Assembly (NCBI GenBank): GCA_965217565.1
Contig: CBDCIS010000003.1
Span: forward strand, 434,001-498,000
Direction: 5' to 3'
From: CBDCIS01 sp965217565
GTDB taxonomy: Bacteria; Chloroflexota; Dehalococcoidia; Lucifugimonadales; CATOSD01
DNA: 64,000 bases
Shown here: piece by piece, positions 52,197 through 60,468 of the stretch
Layout: the number at the start of each line of letters is the position of its first letter
Numbering within the stretch: position 1 is the first letter of the stretch
The notes under the pieces: model-generated
The model's input: only the letters and a program-made list of their open reading frames with translations
Database searches by the model: none
What the model was told of the DNA's origin: nothing
Program-made: the position numbers and the translations under genes

Positions 52197-53092
52197 CCCG
52201 CAAGCTCGGGGTGAATCGAGAAGCGCGCCGCCTTGAGCGTGTTGAAGAGCAGCATGGCGATGGTCATCGGGCCAACACCGCCCGGCACCGGGGTGATGGC
52301 GGCCGCCTTCTCCGACACCGGGCCGAAGTCAACGTCGCCCGCCAGCCGGTAGCCCCGCCTGCGCTCCGGCGCGTCGATCCGGTTCGTGCCCACGTCGATG
52401 ACCACCGCGCCCTCTTTCACCATATCCGCGGTGATGAACTGCGGCTGCCCCATCGCCGCAATGAGAATGTCCGCCTTCCGCGTGACCTCCGGCAGGTCCT
52501 TCGTTCGGGTGTGGCACACCGTCACCGTCGCGTTCGAGCCGGCGAGTCTTTGCATGAGCAGGTTCGCCACAGGCTTGCCAACGATGTTGCTCCTGCCGCA
52601 CACCACCACGTTCTTGCCCGACGGGTCGTGCCCGGTGCGCAGAAGCATCTGCTGAATGCCGGCCGGAGTCGCGGACACGAAGCGGGGCCTGCCCGCCATG
52701 AGCCGCCCCATGTTCACGGGATGCAGGCCGTCAACGTCCTTATCCGGGCTGATCGCTTCTATGACGACGTTTTCGTCGATGTGGTCGGGCAGCGGCAACT
52801 GCACGAGAATCCCGTGAAAGCGGTCGTCGGCGTTGAGCCGCTTCACCAGCGACAACGTATCGTCCTGGGACGTGTCGGCAGGCCGCAGGAACACCTCCGC
52901 CATTAGGCCTGCCTCCGATGCCGCCCTCTCCTTGTTACGGACGTATATCGCGGAGGCGGGGTCGTCTCCGACCAGCACGGCGGCCAGTCCCGGCGTAACG
53001 CCGTGCTTTGCCTTCACCTCGGCCACGCCCTCGGCGACCTCTCCCCTGATTTCAGCGGCCATTGCGGCGCCGTCTATGATCTTCGCGGCCAT
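52193..53092 (-). CDS. folD: bifunctional methylenetetrahydrofolate dehydrogenase/cyclohydrolase
   Basis: The 299-residue protein has the FolD signatures: GLAAVLVGDDPASAIYVRNKE, the catalytic Lys region, GILVQLPLPDHI, SPDKDVDGLHPVNMGRL, CGRSNIVGKPVA and a C-terminal TPVPGGVGPMTIAML. It interconverts one-carbon tetrahydrofolates with NADP. It is upstream of queA in a two-gene operon. Confidence 0.97.
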   Translation of the reverse strand: MAAKIIDGAAMAAEIRGEVAEGVAEVKAKHGVTPGLAAVLVGDDPASAIYVRNKERAASEAGLMAEVFLRPADTSQDDTLSLVKRLNADDRFHGILVQLPLPDHIDENVVIEAISPDKDVDGLHPVNMGRLMAGRPRFVSATPAGIQQMLLRTGHDPSGKNVVVCGRSNIVGKPVANLLMQRLAGSNATVTVCHTRTKDLPEVTRKADILIAAMGQPQFITADMVKEGAVVIDVGTNRIDAPERRRGYRLAGDVDFGPVSEKAAAITPVPGGVGPMTIAMLLFNTLKAARFSIHPELAG

Positions 53093-53263
53093 GAGACACG
53101 CCTCCTATCCTGGGTCGTCTCTTTCGATGATAGCTCCAGGCCAATTATATGGCAGGCTCGCGGGTCGAACCAAGCGCATTTTCAATTGCCATGTTAGCAG
53201 ACTATAATATCGACAGCCTATCTTTGAATCGGCAACTGTTCCGAGTTGATGTAAACTATCAGC

Positions 53264-53509
53264 ATGACTAAACGCCTTCAAGTTCTCATAGAAGAGGAAG
53301 AGTACCTCGAGTTTCAAGCCGTTGCCCGGAGGCAGCGGCTGACCCTGGCGGAATGGGTTCGCCAAGCCTTGAGGAAGGCAAAGGGAGACAAGACGAGTGC
53401 TGTCGAAGCCAAGCTGCGCGCCATCGCCAATGCGTCGCGGCACGAATTCCCGACGGCTGACATAGAGGTCATGCTCAGGGAGATAGAAGCGGGGCAACGC
53501 CTCCAGTGA
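53264..53509 (+). CDS. VapB-like ribbon-helix-helix antitoxin
   Basis: The 81-residue protein has a basic N-terminal strand (KRLQVLIEEEEYLEFQAVAR), two helices RLTLAEWVRQALRKAK and an acidic C-terminal tail, as in CopG/VapB antitoxins. Its stop overlaps the start of the next frame in a TGATG junction, the usual layout for toxin coupling. The partner toxin is reduced to a stub. A TATAAT (53203-53208) lies 55 bases upstream. Confidence 0.75.
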   Translation: MTKRLQVLIEEEEYLEFQAVARRQRLTLAEWVRQALRKAKGDKTSAVEAKLRAIANASRHEFPTADIEVMLREIEAGQRLQ

Positions 53510-53592
53510 TGTGCGAGGCGGGCACTAACCGCGTCCTGAGCTTCGACCGCGGTTTCGACAATTACCCTGGAATCGACCGCTTGGGTCTTTGA
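53509..53592 (+). pseudogene. VapC (PIN-domain) toxin stub
   Basis: From the ATG at 53509 the frame reads MCEAGTNRVLSFDRGFDNYP and ends GIDRLGL. NRVLSFDRGFD(x)(x)PGI(x)R is the normal C terminus of PIN-domain VapC toxins. All of the catalytic N-terminal body (about 110 residues) is missing, so this is an in-frame internal deletion that kept the start codon and the last 26 codons. Confidence 0.7.
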
Positions 53593-53597
53593 ATTAC

Positions 53598-56489
53598 ATG
53601 TCTCACCAGATCGAACCCAACGCCAACAATGCCCTCGGAGACCTGCTTCGCGGCATGATGCCCGGCTGCCAGGTGCGCTCCGAGAACACGCAGACCTTCA
53701 TCGACCACCCGGGCCGCCATGCCGACGTGCTGATTACCGCGCCGGGCCGCTCTCCCGTGGTCGTCGAGGCCGAGTATGAGCCGGCCCCGGAAGCGGAAAG
53801 GGACGCCCGTGAGCGGCTGGGCCTCGGCGTCCAGGGCGAGCCGCGAACCGTCGAGGCCGCCATCGCCCTGCGCTACCCCCAGGCCGTGGAGGCCGCCTAC
53901 GACGTCCGGCAGGCTGTGGCCGCGGCCCGGCTCTCCTACTGCGTCCTGCACGAAGACGGCAGCCGCTTCCCCGAATCGGGATGGCTGGACGGCTCCGTAA
54001 CCGACCTTGCCGACCTGGTTCGTCTGGTGTCCGTTCCCCAGAAGGCGGTGGATGCCGCCGCCGACGCGCTGCAGCAGGGGATTGGGCAGGCGGCCAACGA
54101 GTTGGACGACATGGCGAAACTGCGGGCCAACATCCCCCCAGTCATCGCGCGGCTGCTTGGGATGAGCGACGTTCCGCAGACCCGCCGCATGGCCTGCGCC
54201 ATCATCGCCAACGCAATGGTCTTTCACCAGCGCATCGCGGGGATGCACGAGGGCGTAAAACCCCTGCTCCTGGTCTGCGGCCCGGGCGTAGCCAACCCGC
54301 AGGATGAGACGCTGGCGGCGTGGACCCAAATCCTGAAAATCAACTACTGGCCAATCTTCGCCATCGCCAAGGACGTCCTGGAGCAGATACCGGGAGACAC
54401 CGCCGCCAAGATCCTGCGGGGACTTCGTGAGACGGCCCAGCGAATCGACGCAACCGGCGTGAACAACGCCCACGACCTGACCGGGCGCATATTCCAGCGC
54501 CTCATAGCGGACCGCAAGTACCTGGCGACCTTCTACACCCTGCCCGCGTCCGCGGCATTGCTGGCCCGGCTCGCGGTGGCCAAGATGGACGTGGACTGGT
54601 CGGACGCCGGGGCCATCGGCAAGCTCCGTATCGGGGACTTTGCCTGCGGCACCGGCGCGCTGCTGTCGGCGGTGTACGAGCAGATAGCCACCCGCCACGA
54701 ACGCGCTGGCGGCGACCTTGCCGCGCTGCATTCCGCTATGATGGAAGAGGTTCTCTACGGTTGTGATGTGATGCCCTCGGCCATCCACATCACCGGCTCC
54801 ACTCTGTCGGGGGTCGAACCCTCGGTGGGTTTCGGGAACTCCCGTCTCTACACCGTGCCCTACGGCCGGCAGGAAGACGGCGGCGTGTTGATTGGCTCGC
54901 TGGAACTGCTCCGGTCCTCGGCCTTGCTGACCCTGTTCAACATGAGCAACCCGGCGTTGCGGACCGGCAGTGTGGGCGAGGCGACCGCATCCCAAGTACT
55001 GGCTGAATTCCCCGACGAGGGATACGATCTCGTAATCATGAACCCGCCGTTTACCAGCAACACCAAGCACTACGATTCCAAGGATGGGGTGCTGAACGCC
55101 GCTTTTGCCGCCTTTGATTCCTCTGAGGCCGACCAGTCCGGGATGGCGAATCGGCTGAAACAGTTGGCTAAGGATACCTCATACCATGGCCACGCGGGGC
55201 TGGGTTCCGCGTTCGCGTCGCTTGCCCACAGGAAGCTGCGGTCGAATGGCGTTCTGGCGTTGGTGCTGCCATTCACCGCAATCAACGGCTCGTCATGGGC
55301 CAAGTTCAGGGAATTGATAGCCACGCAATATACCGATGTCACGATCGTGAGCATCGCGACCAACGGCTACGACATGTCGTTTTCGTCCGATACGGACATG
55401 GCCGAGTGCTTGGTAATCGGTCGAAGGGTAGCGCGGGATGAGAAGCCCAAGGGTAGGGGGACTTTCATCTCATTGCGGCGCAAGCCAAAAGGTTTCGTGG
55501 ACGCTCAAGAGGTATCCAAGGCGGTGTTGACCAGCACTACACCCCGGCATCTGGAGGATGAGCCGTATGGAGGTGGTCCCATATACTGCGGCGACGCCGT
55601 GGCAGGCGAGATGCTGGACGCGCCCATTGACGACCATGAGAGCGGATGGGGAGCAGCCCGGATTCTCGACGCCTCAGTAGCCCAGGTTGCTCATTCGCTG
55701 TCTGGTGGAGAGTTAAGGTTGCCAGCAGAATCGAAAGTTCATAAGTTGCCGATAGTGCGGCTAAACAGGATTGGGCAGTTGGGTGTTCACGACTCTTACC
55801 TGACTATGAGGACCCACAAAGGCCCCTTTACGAAAGAATCCGCAAGTCCGACGGCAACCTATCCATCTTTGTATAACCACGATGCCAAGAAAGAAACGAG
55901 ACTGACGTGTGAACCTGATTCTCAGTTGCGTGTGCGCCAAAGGATGGAAGAACGAGCAGCCGAACTCTGGACTACGGCTAGTCGTTGTCATATAAGCAGA
56001 GGCTTTCGTTTCAATTCACAACCTCTAGCAGTGGCGTTTACCAAACAGGAGAGTCTAGGGGGCCGGGCGTGGCCTAACGTGACTTTTCCTGACAAAAGAT
56101 TTGACTATGCCTTCTCTACTTGGCTCAACAGCACGTTAGGTATACTGGCCTACTGGTGGCATTCTAGCCGTCAGCAAGCCGGACGTGGGGAAATGACCCG
56201 ACTAGTCATACGCTCGCTGCCAGTGCTCGACTTTCGCTCCCTCACCGACGCGCAGCTGCGCACGGCGGAGGACATCTTCAGCGAGTTCCGGGACCTGGAG
56301 TTGAAGCCCGCCTACCTCGCGGACGCAGACCCCAACCGCGCACTCCTGGACCGCCGGATGGTCTGCGACCTCCTGGGCTTCGACGAGGACACCTACGCCG
56401 CAGTGCGACGCCTCGCAGCCAAGTGGAGCGCCGAGCCGTCGGTGCATGGTGGGAAGGCTCGTCCAAAGGGCGCGGGGCTGGTTGTCTAG
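53598..56489 (+). CDS. single-chain DNA methyltransferase with N-terminal nuclease-like domain
   Basis: The product is 963 residues from the ATG at 53598 (a TTG at 53589 adds three). Residues 30-60 have HADVLITAPG and VVVEAEYEP, a spacing like the D...ExE/K of PD-(D/E)XK nucleases. The SAM motif is IGDFACGTGALLSAV (about residue 350) and the catalytic motif is IMNPPF (about residue 480), making it an N6-adenine or N4-cytosine methylase. The C-terminal third resembles target-recognition regions, with STLGILAYWWHSSRQQAGRG. This fits a type IIG/IIL-like restriction-modification protein acting alone. It starts six bases after the VapC stub. Confidence 0.75.
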   Translation: MSHQIEPNANNALGDLLRGMMPGCQVRSENTQTFIDHPGRHADVLITAPGRSPVVVEAEYEPAPEAERDARERLGLGVQGEPRTVEAAIALRYPQAVEAAYDVRQAVAAARLSYCVLHEDGSRFPESGWLDGSVTDLADLVRLVSVPQKAVDAAADALQQGIGQAANELDDMAKLRANIPPVIARLLGMSDVPQTRRMACAIIANAMVFHQRIAGMHEGVKPLLLVCGPGVANPQDETLAAWTQILKINYWPIFAIAKDVLEQIPGDTAAKILRGLRETAQRIDATGVNNAHDLTGRIFQRLIADRKYLATFYTLPASAALLARLAVAKMDVDWSDAGAIGKLRIGDFACGTGALLSAVYEQIATRHERAGGDLAALHSAMMEEVLYGCDVMPSAIHITGSTLSGVEPSVGFGNSRLYTVPYGRQEDGGVLIGSLELLRSSALLTLFNMSNPALRTGSVGEATASQVLAEFPDEGYDLVIMNPPFTSNTKHYDSKDGVLNAAFAAFDSSEADQSGMANRLKQLAKDTSYHGHAGLGSAFASLAHRKLRSNGVLALVLPFTAINGSSWAKFRELIATQYTDVTIVSIATNGYDMSFSSDTDMAECLVIGRRVARDEKPKGRGTFISLRRKPKGFVDAQEVSKAVLTSTTPRHLEDEPYGGGPIYCGDAVAGEMLDAPIDDHESGWGAARILDASVAQVAHSLSGGELRLPAESKVHKLPIVRLNRIGQLGVHDSYLTMRTHKGPFTKESASPTATYPSLYNHDAKKETRLTCEPDSQLRVRQRMEERAAELWTTASRCHISRGFRFNSQPLAVAFTKQESLGGRAWPNVTFPDKRFDYAFSTWLNSTLGILAYWWHSSRQQAGRGEMTRLVIRSLPVLDFRSLTDAQLRTAEDIFSEFRDLELKPAYLADADPNRALLDRRMVCDLLGFDEDTYAAVRRLAAKWSAEPSVHGGKARPKGAGLVV

Positions 56490-56577
56490 GCGTGGCGCGT
56501 GGCATAGCATACAATCTGGGCAGAGGGCTAGTACTGCTTCCAGGTGTATTTGATAACATCGCGGCCGCTTTGCACAC

Positions 56578-56633
56578 TGGATTGCCGAACGGCGAGCCAT
56601 TGCGATGGGTTCCCGCTTTCGCGGGAATGACGG
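56578..56633 (+). repeat. dispersed intergenic repeat (GCCGAACGGCGAGCC type)
   Basis: ATTGCCGAACGGCGAGCC, ATTGCGATGGG and TTCCCGCTTTCGCGGGAATG lie in the same order as, inverted, at 23658-23713. It occupies the gap before acpS. Confidence 0.65.
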
Positions 56634-56677
56634 TCGCTGTTCAGTGCTTGTCACTTTCAGATGGAAGCGGTGCTAGA

Positions 56678-57076
56678 ATGCTGGTTACCGGCGTGGACAT
56701 CATAGAGATTCGCCGCGTCGAGCGCGTCGCGGAGCAGTACGGCGACAGGTTTGCCCGGCGCATCTACACCGAAGGCGAGATAGCCTACTGCCGAGGACGC
56801 GCGCCGCAACTCGCCAGCCGGTTCGCCGCAAAGGAAGCGGTGATGAAGGCGCTGGGAACGGGCATCCGGGGCGTTCCCTGGAAAGACATCGAGGTCGTTC
56901 GACGCAGGGGCAGCGCGCCCACAGTCCGGCTGCACGGCAAGGCCCTTGCCCGCGCCCAACGTCTTGGAATAGAGCAGTTGGCCCTGTCGCTGTCGCACTC
57001 GGAGGAGTTCGCGGTGGCGTTCGTAGTGGGTGAGAGCGAGTTCGAGAACACGCTGCCCGTGAGAAGGCAGACCTGA
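56678..57076 (+). CDS. acpS: holo-[acyl-carrier-protein] synthase
   Basis: The product is 132 residues from the ATG at 56678. The longer open frame upstream runs through an intergenic repeat. Family motifs are VTGVDIIEIRRVE with the metal-binding Asp, and RFAAKEAVMKALGTGIRG with the FxxKEAxxKA core. It transfers phosphopantetheine from CoA to ACP. It stands alone just before an F420 oxidoreductase. Confidence 0.95.
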   Translation: MLVTGVDIIEIRRVERVAEQYGDRFARRIYTEGEIAYCRGRAPQLASRFAAKEAVMKALGTGIRGVPWKDIEVVRRRGSAPTVRLHGKALARAQRLGIEQLALSLSHSEEFAVAFVVGESEFENTLPVRRQT

Positions 57077-57087
57077 GGAGGCGCGAC

Positions 57088-58014
57088 ATGCGTATCGGAA
57101 TCTTCATCGGCTCTATGGGAGCTTCAAATGGGCTGGAGGGACAGATCCAGCAGGCGGTTGACGCCGAGAGCGACGGCTTCGACAGCTTCTGGTCGGCGCA
57201 GGTCGCGGGCGTGGACGCGCTGACCCTGTTCGCCCTGGCTGGACAGCGGACGGAGCGCATCCGCATGGGCACGGCCGTGGTGCCGACGTTCCCACGCCAT
57301 CCGGTGATGCTGGCGCAGCAGGCGCTCACCGCCAACGCCGCCACCGGGGGCAGGCTGGACCTCGGCATCGGTCTATCTCACAGGCCGTCGGTGGAAGACC
57401 GCTGGGGTCTGTCGTTCGACAGGCCCGCGCTCCACATGCGTGAGTACCTGGGCGTGCTGCGGGCGCTGGTCGAAAGCGGCAGCGTGGAGTTCGAGGGCGA
57501 GATGTTCAGGGTGAACGCGGCAATCGACGTGCCCGACGCCGCGCCGTTTCCCATCCTCATAGCCGCGCTCGCTCCCAGGATGCTTCGTATCGCTGGGGAG
57601 CATTCAGAGGGCACGGTTACCTGGATGGTCGGCCCGAAGACCCTGCGCTCCCACGTCGCGCCCCGTATCAGCGCCGCCGCCGAGAACGCCGGCCGGCCGA
57701 AACCGCGGGTGTGCGTCGGCCTTCCCATCGCGGTTACAGACGACCCGGTGGCCGCGCGTCAACGGGCGGCGGACAACTTTGTGCGCTACGGCCAGTTGCC
57801 GAGCTACCGGCGCATGTTGGACCTGGAGGGCGTCGAGAGTCCGGCCGACATAGCCGTCGTGGGCAGCGAGGAAGAGGTGGAGAGCCAGTTGCGCGAGGTC
57901 GCCGACGCAGGCGCGACCGAATTGCTGGCCTCAATCTTCCCCGTAGGAGACGACGAGGAAGGCTCGGTTTCGCGGACACGGGCGCTGTTGAAGTCGCTCG
58001 TCGGCAAGATATAG
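57088..58014 (+). CDS. LLM-class F420-dependent oxidoreductase (TIGR03564-like)
   Basis: The 308-residue luciferase-fold protein begins MRIGIFIGSMGASNGLEGQI and has DGFDSFWSAQV, RIRMGTAVVPTFPRHPVMLA, GGRLDLGIGLSHRP and LIAALAPRMLRIAGEHSEGT, the pattern of TIGR03564 F420-binding enzymes. A GAGGAGG precedes the ATG. It starts 11 bases after acpS and ends 13 before nnr, so all three are probably on one transcript. Substrate unknown. Confidence 0.88.
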   Translation: MRIGIFIGSMGASNGLEGQIQQAVDAESDGFDSFWSAQVAGVDALTLFALAGQRTERIRMGTAVVPTFPRHPVMLAQQALTANAATGGRLDLGIGLSHRPSVEDRWGLSFDRPALHMREYLGVLRALVESGSVEFEGEMFRVNAAIDVPDAAPFPILIAALAPRMLRIAGEHSEGTVTWMVGPKTLRSHVAPRISAAAENAGRPKPRVCVGLPIAVTDDPVAARQRAADNFVRYGQLPSYRRMLDLEGVESPADIAVVGSEEEVESQLREVADAGATELLASIFPVGDDEEGSVSRTRALLKSLVGKI

Positions 58015-58027
58015 CCGTCCAAGAACC

Positions 58028-59683
58028 ATGAAAGTCGTAAGCGCGGAACAGATGCGCCGGATAGAAGACCGCTCGGAGGAAGCGGGGGTCTTCAAAGACG
58101 CTCTGATGGAAAACGCGGGCCTCGCGGCGGCGCGGCGTGTGCGGCATCACGTTGGGCATCTTGCGGGCGTGAAGGTCGTGGTCCTGGTTGGACCCGGCAA
58201 CAACGGCGGCGACGGCCTGGTCACGGCACGCCATCTGCACCGCTGGGGAGCGCGAGTGGTGGTTTACCTTTGCCGCGACAGGAGAGCGCCCGACCCCAAG
58301 TTGGACATCGTCCGCGAGCTGGGGCTGCCTATTTTGAAGTTGCATTGCCCGCTCCGCTCCCGGGTGCCAGCCTCGCGTGACGCGGGCCTGGCGCGTCTGA
58401 AAGAGCCGCTCGCGTCCGCCCACGTGGTGGTGGACTCCGTGCTGGGAACGGGCCGCGCCCGTCCCATCGATGGCGAGCTCGAGGCCATCCTCCTCGAGCT
58501 CGTGGATGCCAGGGCGCGCCGCCCGGAGCTCCGCGTCTTCGCCATGGACCTGCCCACAGGGCTGGATGCCGACACTGGCGCGGTTGACCCGGTCACCCCG
58601 CCGGCGGACGTCACGCTAACGCTTGGCTACCCAAAGCTGGGTCTGTTCGCCTTCCCCGGCGCGGACAGGGTGGGCAGCCTGGAGGTCCTGGACATAGGAC
58701 TACCGGGGGGGCTCGACGGCGACGTTGAGGTAGAGCTGATGACGCCGGCGTGGGCCGCGTCCATGCTGCCCGCCAGGCCCGGCGCCGCGCACAAGGGCAG
58801 CTTTGGCCGCACGCTGGTGGTGGCCGGCTCACGGAGCTACACCGGCGCGGCATACCTGGCGGCGGCCGCGGCGACCCGCGTGGGGGCCGGACTCGTGACG
58901 GTCGCCATTCCTCGGAGCCTCCAGATGAGCGTCGCGTCGAAGGCCGCCGAGCCGACGTATCTGCCATTGCCGGAGTCCTCTGTTTCAAGTTCCATAGCCC
59001 GCTTCGCTCCCGGGCCGGGAGTGGTGTCGCCGCGAGACGCCGCATCCCTAGTCCTCGACGAACTGGACGGCTACGACGCCCTGCTCGTAGGCTGTGGACT
59101 CGGACAGGCGCCCGAGACGCGCGATTTTCTAGGGCGGCTTCTCCTCTCGGGCGCGACGCTGCCGCCAACCGTGGTGGACGCCGACGGCCTCAATTTTCTG
59201 GCCGGTCTTTCTTTGAAGTTGCATAGCCCACTTCGCTCCCGGGGCAATGGCTGGCACGAGAGGTTCGCGGACAGAGCCATCCTCACTCCTCATCCAGGCG
59301 AGATGTCGCGGCTGACGGGTGAGCCGACGACCGGGATTCAGGCAGACCGCGTAAACAAGGCCAAAAGCTCGGCTGTGGAGTGGAACAAGGTAATCGCGCT
59401 AAAGGGCGCATACACAGTCGTGGCCTCCCCCGGCGGCAAGACGATGTTGTCTCCTTTCGCCAACCCTGGCCTGGCGTCCGCCGGCACCGGCGACGTTCTC
59501 GCGGGCGCAATCGCGGGGCTGCTGTCCCAGGGCCTTGCGCTCGGTGACGCCGCCGCGTTGGGGGTGTATCTGCATGGCTCGGCTGGGGAGCTGGTGCGCA
59601 ACGAGCTTGGCGACGCGGGCATGATAGCGAGCGACCTGCTGCCCGCGCTACCCCGCGTTGTCAAGGGGTTGAAAGGGCGATAG
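58028..59683 (+). CDS. nnr: bifunctional NAD(P)H-hydrate epimerase/dehydratase
   Basis: The 551-residue protein joins the YjeF_N epimerase domain (residues 1-220: VVLVGPGNNGGDGLVTARHL, MDLPTGLDADTG) to the ribokinase-like dehydratase (residues 240-551: SFGRTLVVAGSRSYTGAAY, LLVGCGLG, VVDADGLNFLA, LTPHPGEMSRL, GTGDVLAG). It repairs damaged NADHX and NADPHX. Three copies of the dispersed 31-bp element are embedded in frame, at about residues 102-112, 319-329 and 395-405. Each falls in a loop variable in the family, so the protein is longer than usual but should still fold. Confidence 0.93.
   Translation: MKVVSAEQMRRIEDRSEEAGVFKDALMENAGLAAARRVRHHVGHLAGVKVVVLVGPGNNGGDGLVTARHLHRWGARVVVYLCRDRRAPDPKLDIVRELGLPILKLHCPLRSRVPASRDAGLARLKEPLASAHVVVDSVLGTGRARPIDGELEAILLELVDARARRPELRVFAMDLPTGLDADTGAVDPVTPPADVTLTLGYPKLGLFAFPGADRVGSLEVLDIGLPGGLDGDVEVELMTPAWAASMLPARPGAAHKGSFGRTLVVAGSRSYTGAAYLAAAAATRVGAGLVTVAIPRSLQMSVASKAAEPTYLPLPESSVSSSIARFAPGPGVVSPRDAASLVLDELDGYDALLVGCGLGQAPETRDFLGRLLLSGATLPPTVVDADGLNFLAGLSLKLHSPLRSRGNGWHERFADRAILTPHPGEMSRLTGEPTTGIQADRVNKAKSSAVEWNKVIALKGAYTVVASPGGKTMLSPFANPGLASAGTGDVLAGAIAGLLSQGLALGDAAALGVYLHGSAGELVRNELGDAGMIASDLLPALPRVVKGLKGR
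58333..58363 (+). repeat. dispersed 31-bp element, copy D (inside nnr)
   Basis: Read in frame as LKLHCPLRSR within the epimerase half, between GLPI and the LARLKEPLASAHVVVDS strand. Two bases differ from the most common form. Confidence 0.85.
58983..59013 (+). repeat. dispersed 31-bp element, copy E (inside nnr)
   Basis: Here the element is read in a different frame from copies D and F, giving SSSIARFAPG in the dehydratase half, just before GVVSPRDAA. Confidence 0.85.
59212..59242 (+). repeat. dispersed 31-bp element, copy F (inside nnr)
   Basis: Read as LKLHSPLRSR between DGLNFLAG and the conserved ILTPHPGEM loop of the dehydratase half. Same frame as copy D. Confidence 0.85.
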
Positions 59684-59697
59684 GGAGACGGGAGCGA

Positions 59698-60468
59698 ATG
59701 TGTTTTAAGTTGCATAGCCCGCTTCGCTCCCGGTTGGCGCATCTTCGCGGACTGGACAGGTCGAGGTACGTAAACAGGATGTTCGCCCGCATATCGCGGC
59801 GTTACGACCTGCTCAACACCGTTATGACCGGGGGGATGCACTACCGCTGGCGTCGAAAGGCTTGCCGAATCGCAGTGGGCGACCTGTCCGGCCCCGCGCT
59901 CGACGTAGCCACCGGCACAGGGGACTTCGCCTTCGACCTCGCCCGCAACCCCTCGGTATCGCGCGTGGCTGGACTCGACTACACGCCGGAGATGCTGTCG
60001 GTCGCGGCGCGCAAGGCCGAGAAGCAGGGTGTGGCAGACAGGGTGAGCCTCGTTGTCGGCGACGCCCACGCGCTGCCCTTCCCGGACGACTCTTTCATCT
60101 GCGCCACAGTGGGATTCGGCGTGCGCAACTTCATCAACGTTCCTCTCGCGTTGCGAGAACTGGCCCGCGTCGTGCGGCCCGGGGGGCGCGTGGTCATCCT
60201 GGAGATAGTCCGCATCGAGGGACGGGGCCCCTGGAGCAGGACGTTCCCGCTCTTCTTCCGCTACATAACGCCATTGCTGGGCGCGCTGCTGGCGGGAGAG
60301 CGCGAGGCTTACACCTACCTGCCGGAGTCGGTGAGCGAGTTCCTCAGCGCAAGGCAGTTGGCGTCGCTGATGGAAGACTCCGGCCTTCGAGCAGTAGCCC
60401 ACAAGAGCGTCGGGCTGGGTTCGGTAGCCATCCTAGCCGGGCAGAAGATGCGGCAACAGCCGGCCTAG
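59698..60468 (+). CDS. ubiE: demethylmenaquinone methyltransferase (UbiE/MenG)
   Basis: The 256-residue protein has the UbiE signature YDLLNTVMTGGMHYRWRR, the SAM motif ALDVATGTGDFAFDLA, DYTPEMLSVAARKAE and FGVRNFINVPLALREL, followed by FPLFFRYITPLLG. It methylates the quinone ring in the last step of menaquinone synthesis. Its first residues (MCFKLHSPLRSR) come from another copy of the 31-bp element. Family homology begins about residue 18. It follows nnr by 14 bases and converges on a HAD gene with a four-base overlap. Confidence 0.93.
   Translation: MCFKLHSPLRSRLAHLRGLDRSRYVNRMFARISRRYDLLNTVMTGGMHYRWRRKACRIAVGDLSGPALDVATGTGDFAFDLARNPSVSRVAGLDYTPEMLSVAARKAEKQGVADRVSLVVGDAHALPFPDDSFICATVGFGVRNFINVPLALRELARVVRPGGRVVILEIVRIEGRGPWSRTFPLFFRYITPLLGALLAGEREAYTYLPESVSEFLSARQLASLMEDSGLRAVAHKSVGLGSVAILAGQKMRQQPA
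59704..59734 (+). repeat. dispersed 31-bp element, copy G (start of ubiE/menG)
   Basis: Present three codons after the ATG, read as FKLHSPLRSR. It supplies most of the N-terminal extension of the methyltransferase. Confidence 0.85.
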
